11,755 bases of DNA from JBKHXU01 sp046565865 (lineage in GTDB: Bacteria; Pseudomonadota; Gammaproteobacteria; Acidiferrobacterales; Sulfurifustaceae). Position 1 is the stretch's first letter; each line of letters starts with the position of its first letter. The stretch is from NCBI GenBank assembly GCA_046565865.1, contig JBKHXU010000206.1:1-11755 (forward strand). Direction: 5' to 3'. Of the stretch, positions 5,831 through 11,755 are shown piece after piece. The notes under the pieces are model-generated. The model was not told the DNA's origin. It saw only the letters and a program-made list of their open reading frames with translations, and ran no database searches. The position numbers were made by a program, and so were the translations under genes.

Positions 5831-6139
5831 ATGGCCCGAGTTACCGTTGAAGATTGTCTGGACAACGTCGAGAACCGTTTTCAGCTCGTGTTGGTCGCCG
5901 CCAAGCGCGCGCGCCAGCTGAGCGCCGGCGCCGAGCCGTGCGTGCCGCGCGAAAACGACAAGCCGACGGTGCTGGCGCTGCGCGAGATCGCCGCCGGTTT
6001 CGTCACCAGCGCAATCTTGGATGAAGGGGTGGCCGAGGCCGAGGCCGGAATCGAGACCGATGAAAACGCATCCGAGCAAACCCCGGCTGCCGCAGCCCCC
6101 GCCGGCACCGCCGAGTCAGGAGACGCTACCGCGTCCTGA
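5831..6139 (+). CDS. rpoZ: RNA polymerase omega subunit
   Basis: Small subunit that clamps beta-prime and aids RNA polymerase assembly; with beta-prime it forms ppGpp site 1. The 102 residues start MARVTVEDCLDNVENRF, closely following the E. coli start MARVTVQDAVEKIGNRF, then LVLVAAKRARQL at 20-31, ENDKPTVLALREIAAG at 41-56 and an Ala/Glu-rich tail from about 64 that is longer than in E. coli (91 residues). The N-terminal MARV and Arg51, the parts of omega near ppGpp in E. coli, are kept. The ATG at 5831 has a GAGG seven bases upstream (5820-5823); the frame is open for 16 codons upstream, but the family start decides. The coding end probably overlaps the start of spoT. Confidence 0.96.
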   Translation: MARVTVEDCLDNVENRFQLVLVAAKRARQLSAGAEPCVPRENDKPTVLALREIAAGFVTSAILDEGVAEAEAGIETDENASEQTPAAAAPAGTAESGDATAS

Positions 6140-8360
6140 GCCGGTTTTGGCCGCGCGCGTCGTGACCGAACCCGCGGCCGCCGCGCGCGTCGGCGCGCCC
6201 ACCGGTCAACGTTTTCTCGTCAGCGATTTGTGCGATCTGCTCGAGACCTACCTCGAGCCGCAGGACGTCGCCGAAGTCTATAACGCCTACCTCTTCAGCG
6301 CCGACGCCCACGCCGGACAAAAGCGCGTCAGCGGCGAGCCGTACATCTACCACCCGATCGAGGTCGCGCGCATCCTGGCGTCGATGCACATGGATGCCAA
6401 GAGCATCGCCGCCGCGATCCTGCACGACGTCATCGAGGATACCAAGACCGCGAAGGAAGGCATCGCCGAGCAGTTCGGCAAGGACATCGCCGAGTTGGTC
6501 GACGGCGTCTCCAAGATCACCCGCATCGAGTTCAAGACCCAAGAAGAGGCGCAGGCGGAAAACTTCCGCAAGATGTTGCTCGCGATGGCGAGCGACATCC
6601 GCGTTATTCTCATCAAGCTCGCCGATCGGCTGCACAACATGCGCACTCTCGGATCGCTCAAGCGCGAGCGCCAGCGCGCGATCGCGCGCGAGACACTCGA
6701 CATCTACGCGCCGATCGCCAACCGTCTCGGCGTGCGCCAGTGGGCGATCGAGCTTGAAGATCTGGCGATGGCGATGCTGTATCCGCTGCGCTATCGCACC
6801 CTCGCCGATGCCATCAAGAAGCGCCGCGCCAACCGCAAGGCGATCATCGAGAAGGTGCGCGACGCCGTGGTCGCGGCGCTGGCGCGCGAGGGCGTGACCG
6901 CAGAGGTGACGGGGCGCGAGAAGAACGTCTACAGCATATATAAAAAGATGCTGGCCAAGCGCCTGTCGTTCGAGCAGGTGTACGACATTTACGGTTTTCG
7001 CGTGATCGTCGACAAGGTCGACACCTGTTACCGGGTGCTGGGCATGCTGCACAACTTGTACAAACCCATCCCCGGCCGTTTCAAAGACTACATCGCCATT
7101 CCCAAAGCCAACGGCTACCAATCGCTGCATACCGTGGTGTTCGGTCCGTATGGCGTCTCGATCGAACTGCAAATCCGCACGCGCGAAATGCACCGCGTGG
7201 CCGAGGCGGGCGTCGCCTCGCATTGGTTATATAAGAGTGGCGACGCGGGCGGCGACCATATGCGCCAGCGCGCGCTACAGTGGTTGAAGGATTTGCTCGA
7301 GATTCAACAGAAGGCCGGCAACCCGCATGAGTTCCTGGAGCACCTTAAGGTCGATTTGTTTCCGGACGAGGTGTACGTGTTTACGCCCAATGGCGATATT
7401 AAGAAGATGCCGCGCGGCGCCAGCGTCATCGACTTCGCCTACGCCGTGCACACCGATGTCGGGCAGCACTGCATCGGCGCCAAGGTCAATCACGAGTTGG
7501 TGCCGCTGCGCACGCAACTCAAGAACGGCGACCATGTCGAGATCATCACCTCACCGTCGGGACGGCCGAATCCGTCGTGGCTCGACTACGTCGCTACCGG
7601 CAAGGCGCGCGCGAACATCCGCAGTTATTTGAAGGGCCAGAAGACCGGCGGCGCCGTCGATCTCGGGGCGCGCTTGCTGGACAAGGCGCTGCAAGCGGTC
7701 AATCTCGACCCGACGAAGATCGACGACGCGCAGAAGCAACTGTTGCTGAAGTCGGTCAAGCTGCGCGAGTGGAACGATCTTTTGAGCGAGATCGGCCTTG
7801 GCAATCGCATCGCCGCCGTGGTCGCGCGGCAATTGGTGCCGACACCGAAATCCGAGACCGACGAATCGCGCTTCTTCGGTTTGTTCAAGCGCCGGCCGAG
7901 CAAGGGGGCGAAGCCTGGCGCGCTCGCGATCCGCGGCACCGAGGGCGTCGTCGTCACGTTCGCGCGCTGCTGTCGTCCGATCCCGGGCGATCCGATCTTA
8001 GGATTTTTGTCCGCCGGCCGCGGCATCACCGTGCATACCGAGGACTGCCCCAACGTCGCCAAATTCCGCAAGCACCCGGAGCAATGGATCGACGTGCATT
8101 GGGCCGAGCAGATCGACGCCGTGTTCCCGGTCAGCATCCGCGTCGAGGTGCGCAACCAGCGCGGCGTGCTGGCCTCAGTCGCGAGCACCATCGCGGAGCA
8201 AGAGGCGAACATCGATACCGTCAACTTCGACGACCGCGACGGCCATTACACCAGCATGGACTTCACCGTCGAGGTCCGCGACCGTGCGCACCTCGCGCGC
8301 ATCATGCGCCGCATCCGCTCGCTCGAGGCCGTCGTCCGCATCAATCGAAAGAGGGGATAA
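6060..8360 (+). CDS. spoT: Bifunctional (p)ppGpp hydrolase/synthetase (RelA/SpoT family)
   Basis: Long RSH enzyme controlling the alarmone (p)ppGpp. Read from ATG 6060 it has 766 residues. The hydrolase domain lies at about 55-210, with YIYHP and the catalytic HDVIEDT at 122-128, and LADRLHNM further on. The synthetase domain is at about 270-400: REKNVYSIYKKM, DIYGFRVIVDKVDTCYRVL, RFKD at 340-343 and AIPKANGYQSLHT. RFKD is the RxKD signature of bifunctional enzymes, not the acidic form of RelA. The TGS domain starts at about 436 (DEVYVFTPNG), conserved cysteines lie at 637, 638 and 663, and the ACT domain is C-terminal. The start is uncertain: ATG 6060 has GAG at good spacing but overlaps rpoZ by 80 bases and adds a proline-rich lead of about 50 residues. 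GTG 6162 would give 732. E. coli SpoT has 702. Both catalytic sites look intact. Confidence 0.96.
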   Translation: MKTHPSKPRLPQPPPAPPSQETLPRPEPVLAARVVTEPAAAARVGAPTGQRFLVSDLCDLLETYLEPQDVAEVYNAYLFSADAHAGQKRVSGEPYIYHPIEVARILASMHMDAKSIAAAILHDVIEDTKTAKEGIAEQFGKDIAELVDGVSKITRIEFKTQEEAQAENFRKMLLAMASDIRVILIKLADRLHNMRTLGSLKRERQRAIARETLDIYAPIANRLGVRQWAIELEDLAMAMLYPLRYRTLADAIKKRRANRKAIIEKVRDAVVAALAREGVTAEVTGREKNVYSIYKKMLAKRLSFEQVYDIYGFRVIVDKVDTCYRVLGMLHNLYKPIPGRFKDYIAIPKANGYQSLHTVVFGPYGVSIELQIRTREMHRVAEAGVASHWLYKSGDAGGDHMRQRALQWLKDLLEIQQKAGNPHEFLEHLKVDLFPDEVYVFTPNGDIKKMPRGASVIDFAYAVHTDVGQHCIGAKVNHELVPLRTQLKNGDHVEIITSPSGRPNPSWLDYVATGKARANIRSYLKGQKTGGAVDLGARLLDKALQAVNLDPTKIDDAQKQLLLKSVKLREWNDLLSEIGLGNRIAAVVARQLVPTPKSETDESRFFGLFKRRPSKGAKPGALAIRGTEGVVVTFARCCRPIPGDPILGFLSAGRGITVHTEDCPNVAKFRKHPEQWIDVHWAEQIDAVFPVSIRVEVRNQRGVLASVASTIAEQEANIDTVNFDDRDGHYTSMDFTVEVRDRAHLARIMRRIRSLEAVVRINRKRG

Positions 8361-8747
8361 ATGAAACGCGACGTCATCAAGACCGCGGCCGCGCCGCAGG
8401 CTATTGGCACGTATTCACAGGCGGTGAAGGTCGGCGACACGGTTTATCTTTCCGGCCAGATTCCGCTGGTACCGGAGACCGGCGCGCTGGAAACGGGCGA
8501 TATGCGCGCGCAAATCCGCCGCGTGTTCGAAAACTTGAGCGCCGTGGCGAAGGCGGCCGGCGGCAGCTTGCAAGATGTCGTTAAGCTCAACGTGTTCCTC
8601 ACCGATCTCGGCAATTTTCCGCTGGTGAACGAGGTGATGGCGCAATACTTCCGCGAACCGTATCCCGCGCGCGCCGCCGTCGGCGTCGCGGCGTTGCCGA
8701 AGGGTGTGGCGGTGGAGATGGACGCGGTGATGGTGCTCGGTTCGTAG
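8361..8747 (+). CDS. ridA: RidA family reactive intermediate/imine deaminase
   Basis: Small cytosolic trimeric enzyme that hydrolyses reactive enamine/imine intermediates released by PLP enzymes such as threonine dehydratase, protecting other PLP enzymes. The 128 residues are family length. The motifs AIGTYSQAV at 14-22, VYLSGQIPLVP at 28-38, VVKLNVFLTDLGNF at 73-86 and PYPARAAVGVAALPKGVAVEM at 100-120 are typical. Arg104 is the expected carboxylate-binding Arg and Glu119 the expected acidic residue. The ATG directly follows the spoT stop (TAAATG) behind a good GAGGGG Shine-Dalgarno at 8351-8356, so it is co-translated with spoT. In E. coli trmH lies between spoT and recG; ridA takes that place here. 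Confidence 0.95.
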   Translation: MKRDVIKTAAAPQAIGTYSQAVKVGDTVYLSGQIPLVPETGALETGDMRAQIRRVFENLSAVAKAAGGSLQDVVKLNVFLTDLGNFPLVNEVMAQYFREPYPARAAVGVAALPKGVAVEMDAVMVLGS

Positions 8748-8756
8748 CAACCCTCC

Positions 8757-10862
8757 GTGCCGGTTGAGGAACTGCGCCGACCCGCCAGCGCCGGGCCCGA
8801 GTCGATAGCGGTCACGGCGCTCAAAGGCGTGGGGCCGAAGCTCGCGGCGAAGCTCGAGCGGCTCGGCCTCACCACACTGCAAGACCTGCTGTTTCATTTA
8901 CCCCATCGCTATCAAGATCGCACACGGCTGACGCCGCTCGGCGCATTGCGCCCGGGGATGGAGGCGCTCGCGGTCGGCAAAATCGAATTGAGCGATGTCG
9001 TCTACCGCGGCCGGCGCGCGCTCGTGTGCCGCTTGAGCGACGGCACCGGCTTTCTCACGCTGCGCTTTTTTCACTTCAACGCCGCGCAACAGAATATTTT
9101 GGCGCGCGGCAAACGCGTGCGCGTGTTCGGCGAAGTACGTTTCGGTCCGACCGGGTACGAGATGGCGCATCCGGAATACAGCGTGCTCGCCGACGACGCC
9201 GTCGCAGCCGCGGAGGATCGGCTGACGCCGGTGTATCCCGCGACCGCCGGCGTTTATCCCGGCACGCTGCGCCGGCTGATCGAGCAGGCGCTCGCGCGCT
9301 ATCTCTCGGCGTTGCCCGAATGGTTGCCGGCGTCGGTGTTGCAGCAGCTCGATCTGCCGAGCCTGCAAGAGGCGCTGACGCTCGTGCATCGCCCGCCGCC
9401 CGACGTTGATCCCGCGTCGCTTCTTAGCGGCGCGCATCCGGCGCAGCAGCGGCTTGCGTTCGAGGAATTGTTGGCGCACGTGCTGAGCTTGAAGCGTTTG
9501 CGCGCGCAAGTGAGGGCGCAGCCGGCGCCGGTGTTATCGGGAAGCGGCGCGCTCGTCCGCCAACTTCTGGCGCAATTGCCATTCACGCTGACCGGTGCGC
9601 AACAGCGTGTGCTCGATCAGATCGAGCGCGATTTGCGCGAGCGTTTTCCGATGCAGCGGTTAGTGCAGGGCGACGTCGGTTCCGGCAAGACCATCGTCGC
9701 CGCCTGCGCCGGCGCTATCGCGATTGAGGCCGGTTACCAAGTGGCGGTAATGGCGCCAACCGAACTGCTCGCCGAGCAACATCTAAAAAGTTTCACGCGC
9801 TGGTTCGCGCCGCTTGGCATCAACGTGCTCGGCCTTTCCGGCAAACTCATCGGCCGCGCACGCACGCAGGCATACGAGCAGCTCGCGAGCGGCGCGGCCC
9901 AGGTCGTCATCGGGACGCACGCCTTGTTCCAGACCGAGGTCGCATTCGCCAAGCTCGGACTCATCATCGTCGACGAACAGCACCGCTTCGGCGTGCAGCA
10001 GCGGCTGCAACTGCGCGAGAAGGGCGCGCGCGAGGCGCAGCTGCCGCATCAACTGATCATGACCGCAACCCCGATCCCGCGCACGCTGGCGCAGAGTCTG
10101 TACGCCGATCTCGACGTCTCGGTCATCGACGAGCTGCCGCCGGGCCGGGTGCCGATCGAAACCGTCGCCGTGCCGGCATCGCGCCGACCGGAAGTGGTGG
10201 CGCGTGTGCGCGCCGCGTGTGCCGCCGGTCGCCAGGCGTATTGGGTGTGTCCGCTGATCGAGGAATCGGAGGCACTGGAGTTGCAGACCGCGACCGACAC
10301 CGCGACGGCACTCGCCGAGGCGCTGCCCGATGTCGCCATCGGCCTCGTGCACGGGCGCATGAAGCCGGCCGAGAAGGAGCGCACCATGGCGCGGTTCCAG
10401 CGCGGCGAGTACCAAGTCCTGGTGGCGACAACCGTGATCGAGGTCGGCGTCGACGTGCCGAATGCGAGTCTCATGATCATCGAAAACGCCGAGCGTTTGG
10501 GGCTGGCGCAATTGCACCAGTTGCGCGGACGCGTCGGCCGCGGCGAACAGGCGAGTAGCTGCGTGCTGTTGTACGAGCCGCCCCTGTCAGAGCTTGCCCG
10601 CGAGCGCCTTGCGGCGCTGCGGGGAACTAATGATGGTTTCGAAATCGCGCGCCGTGATCTCGAGATGCGGGGCCCCGGCGAGGTGCTGGGCACGCGCCAG
10701 ACCGGCGAGGCGGCGTTTCATATCGCGGACATCGTGCGCGACCGGGCGCTGCTCGATCGTGTGGAGCACGCGGCGGAGCTGTTGTTGGCGCATCATTCGG
10801 ACCGGGTGGTGCCGTTGATTCAGCGATGGTTTGGGACGAGGGAACGCTACGCGAGCGTGTAG
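8757..10862 (+). CDS. recG: ATP-dependent DNA helicase RecG
   Basis: Monomeric superfamily 2 helicase that reverses stalled forks and processes Holliday junctions, D-loops and R-loops. The 701 residues match the family (693 in E. coli). A helix-hairpin-helix-like LKGVGPKLAAKLERLGL lies near 22-38 and the wedge OB-fold at about 65-150, with HLPHRYQDR before it. The motor has Walker A GDVGSGKT at 305-312, DEQH at 406-409, ATPIPRTL near 435, VHGRMKPAEKERTM, TTVIEVGVDVPNAS and the arginine-finger motif QLRGRVGRG at 588-596. The LGTRQTG block near 644-650 is characteristic of RecG. The start is the GTG at 8757, nine bases after the ridA stop; no Shine-Dalgarno is obvious, and no nearer start keeps the N-terminal helices. 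It is the last gene of this run. Confidence 0.97.
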   Translation: MPVEELRRPASAGPESIAVTALKGVGPKLAAKLERLGLTTLQDLLFHLPHRYQDRTRLTPLGALRPGMEALAVGKIELSDVVYRGRRALVCRLSDGTGFLTLRFFHFNAAQQNILARGKRVRVFGEVRFGPTGYEMAHPEYSVLADDAVAAAEDRLTPVYPATAGVYPGTLRRLIEQALARYLSALPEWLPASVLQQLDLPSLQEALTLVHRPPPDVDPASLLSGAHPAQQRLAFEELLAHVLSLKRLRAQVRAQPAPVLSGSGALVRQLLAQLPFTLTGAQQRVLDQIERDLRERFPMQRLVQGDVGSGKTIVAACAGAIAIEAGYQVAVMAPTELLAEQHLKSFTRWFAPLGINVLGLSGKLIGRARTQAYEQLASGAAQVVIGTHALFQTEVAFAKLGLIIVDEQHRFGVQQRLQLREKGAREAQLPHQLIMTATPIPRTLAQSLYADLDVSVIDELPPGRVPIETVAVPASRRPEVVARVRAACAAGRQAYWVCPLIEESEALELQTATDTATALAEALPDVAIGLVHGRMKPAEKERTMARFQRGEYQVLVATTVIEVGVDVPNASLMIIENAERLGLAQLHQLRGRVGRGEQASSCVLLYEPPLSELARERLAALRGTNDGFEIARRDLEMRGPGEVLGTRQTGEAAFHIADIVRDRALLDRVEHAAELLLAHHSDRVVPLIQRWFGTRERYASV

Positions 10863-10884
10863 CGAGTTAGGCCGAAAATGAGCA

Positions 10885-10944
10885 ATCCCCACGGGTCGGA
10901 TACCTTGGCGGCGGGCGTCCGGCCGCCGAGCCGATTTAGGGGAT
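10885..10944. terminator. Nested foldback between recG and the groES promoter
   Basis: ATCCCC (10885-10890) pairs with GGGGAT (10939-10944). Inside it TCGG (10896-10899) pairs with CCGA (10931-10934), and inside that CTTGGCGGC (10904-10912) pairs with GCCGCCGAG (10922-10930) with one T-G pair. It begins 23 bases after the recG stop and ends two bases before the groES -35 box. No T-run follows, so an intrinsic terminator is possible but not shown. Confidence 0.4.
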
Positions 10945-10946
10945 GC

Positions 10947-10974
10947 TTGACATCTCCCCCTCCCCGAATATGAT
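10947..10974 (+). promoter_or_regulatory. Sigma70 promoter of groESL
   Basis: A perfect -35 box TTGACA (10947-10952) and -10 box TATGAT (10969-10974, 5 of 6) are separated by 16 bases. The last base of the -10 box is the first base of the CIRCE operator, so repressor binding would cover the -10 edge and the start site. Transcription would begin near 10981. Confidence 0.8.
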
Positions 10975-11000
10975 TAGCACTCACCAAAACCGAGTGCTAA
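10974..11000. promoter_or_regulatory. CIRCE operator (HrcA binding site)
   Basis: TTAGCACTC (10974-10982), nine spacer bases, GAGTGCTAA (10992-11000): a perfect match to the known CIRCE consensus bound by the HrcA repressor. GroEL itself is needed for HrcA to fold, so the operon is normally relieved when chaperonin is titrated by unfolded protein. It lies at the transcription start of groES-groEL and would be in the leader RNA as a hairpin. hrcA itself is not in this window. Confidence 0.96.
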
Positions 11001-11140
11001 CAACTTCCCTCCGGACGTTGGAGGAGATGTTGAACCGGCTCAAACCCGGCGTGCACTTATATTTCCCCGTTTGGACATAGAGAAATGACAGGAGGAAATG
11101 GTCTATGACCGCCCAGGCAATGAAGAAAGGAGAAACCTCA

Positions 11141-11431
11141 GTGAACATCCGTCCGCTCCATGACCGCGTCGTCGTGCGCCGCCTCGAAGAGGAACGCAGG
11201 TCGGCCGGTGGCATCGTGATTCCGGACACCGCCAAAGAGAAGCCGATCCAGGGCCAAGTCGTGGCATGCGGCAACGGCAAGATTCTGGAGGACGGCAAGG
11301 TCCGTCCGCTCGACGTGAAGGTCGGCGATAAGGTGTTGTTCGGCAAATATTCCGGTACCGAGGTCAAGATCGGTACTGAAGAACTGCTCGTGATGCGCGA
11401 AGAAGACATCATGGGCATCATCGAAGGCTAA
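11141..11431 (+). CDS. groES: Co-chaperonin GroES (Hsp10)
   Basis: Heptameric lid of the GroEL folding chamber. The 96 residues from GTG 11141 align with the E. coli start MNIRPLHDRV (97 residues). Visible: NIRPLHDRVVVRR at 2-14, the mobile loop at about 17-32 with SAGGIVIPDTA including the hydrophobic Ile25-Val26-Ile27 that docks on GroEL, VACGNGKILEDGKVRPLDVKVGD at about 41-63, and LLVMREEDIMGIIEG at the end. AAAGGAG (11126-11132) lies eight bases before the GTG, an excellent ribosome binding site. An in-frame ATG at 11105 behind another strong site (AGGAGG, 11090-11095) would add 12 residues, MTAQAMKKGETS; the family start favours the GTG. The operon is under the CIRCE operator. Confidence 0.96.
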   Translation: MNIRPLHDRVVVRRLEEERRSAGGIVIPDTAKEKPIQGQVVACGNGKILEDGKVRPLDVKVGDKVLFGKYSGTEVKIGTEELLVMREEDIMGIIEG

Positions 11432-11433
11432 TT

Positions 11434-11449
11434 GCCCAGTCCCCTGGGC
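11434..11449. other. Intercistronic hairpin between groES and groEL
   Basis: GCCCAG (11434-11439) pairs with CTGGGC (11444-11449) around TCCC, two bases after the groES stop. With no T-run it is not a terminator. Stems here can mark a processing or stability boundary between the two messages. Confidence 0.45.
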
Positions 11450-11474
11450 GCATCAATTCAGAGAGGGAAGAACA

Positions 11475-11755
11475 ATGGCTGCTAAAGACGTACTGTTTGG
11501 CGACAGCGCGCGCCAGCGCATGCTGCGCGGTGTCAATCTGCTCGCCGATGCGGTGAAGGTAACGCTCGGCCCCAAGGGTCGTAACGTGGTGCTCGATAAG
11601 GCGTTCGGTTCGCCGACCGTCACCAAAGACGGCGTATCGGTCGCGAAGGGAATCGAACTCAAAGACAAATACGAAAACATGGGCGCGCAGATGGTGAAGG
11701 AGGTCGCGAGCAAGACCTCCGACGTCGCCGGCGACGGCACCACCACCGCGACCGT
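11475..11755 (+). CDS. groEL: Chaperonin GroEL, N-terminal part (cut by window edge)
   Basis: Large subunit of the 14-mer ATP-driven folding chamber; the usual length is about 545 residues, of which the first 93 are visible. They cover the start of the equatorial domain: MAAKDVLFGDSAR, RMLRGVNLLADAVKVTLGPKGRNVVLD with the ATP-phosphate loop, PTVTKDGVSVAK, NMGAQMVKEVASKTSD, and DGTTTAT beginning at residue 87, where Asp87 is the catalytic Asp of E. coli. The ATG at 11475 has GAGG eight bases upstream and matches the family start. It follows groES by 43 bases in the same CIRCE-controlled operon. The rest lies beyond the window. Confidence 0.98.
   Translation, partial: MAAKDVLFGDSARQRMLRGVNLLADAVKVTLGPKGRNVVLDKAFGSPTVTKDGVSVAKGIELKDKYENMGAQMVKEVASKTSDVAGDGTTTAT

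Noticed and set aside
6126..7223. 365-codon open frame on the minus strand
   Set aside because: Antisense shadow of spoT in GC-rich DNA; the plus-strand frame is a clear RSH enzyme and the shadow protein has no recognisable motif.
10946..10971. Sigma32 heat-shock promoter before groES
   Set aside because: CTTGACA resembles a sigma32 -35, but the only CCCCATNT-like match starts 9-11 bases later, shorter than the usual 13 or more; the sigma70 plus CIRCE reading fits better.
1..11755. CRISPR array, tRNA, rRNA, insertion sequence or phage genes
   Set aside because: No regularly spaced direct repeats, cloverleaf, rRNA-like stretch, transposase or phage protein was seen on reading both strands.

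Overview
The window is a GC-rich chromosomal stretch of housekeeping genes. It most resembles a deep-branching gammaproteobacterium, or possibly a betaproteobacterium. The series yicC-gmk-rpoZ-spoT-recG and its neighbour rph are the arrangement known from gammaproteobacteria, and RNase PH, omega, Gmk, SpoT, GroES and GroEL all read as proteobacterial proteins. A perfect CIRCE operator before groES points to HrcA control of the chaperonins. No rRNA, tRNA, CRISPR array, insertion sequence or phage gene was seen. The genus cannot be set from the sequence alone.

Left half, minus strand (1-3835), reading right to left: a soluble Ser/Thr protein kinase and a PP2C phosphatase are joined by an abutting TAAATG stop/start. 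An intergenic gap follows, holding a dispersed repeat, a strong hairpin and a likely promoter. Next come rph (RNase PH) and rdgB (dITP/XTP pyrophosphatase), joined by a GTGA overlap. Last is the start of an EamA/DMT-type membrane transporter that overlaps rdgB by 17 bases and runs off the left edge.

Middle, plus strand (3961-8747): yicC and gmk overlap or nearly touch. A gap of about 400 bases with a second copy of the repeat and several hairpins follows. Then come rpoZ (omega), spoT (ppGpp hydrolase/synthetase) and ridA. These genes centre on guanine nucleotides and the stringent response: Gmk makes GDP, SpoT turns ppGpp over, and omega forms part of a ppGpp site on RNA polymerase. The divergent gap at 3836-3960 has a nearly symmetric -10 box that could fire both ways.

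Right part, plus strand (8757-11755): recG (fork-reversal helicase) closes the spoT run. A large foldback separates it from the heat-shock operon. That operon has a sigma70 promoter, a CIRCE operator, a long leader with several Shine-Dalgarno-like sites, groES, and the first 93 codons of groEL cut by the window edge.

No wholly new system was found. The points most worth a second look are the kinase with HLD in place of HRD paired with a PP2C phosphatase in this conserved cluster, the two repeat copies that each end in a hairpin, and the groES leader with two well-spaced in-frame starts.
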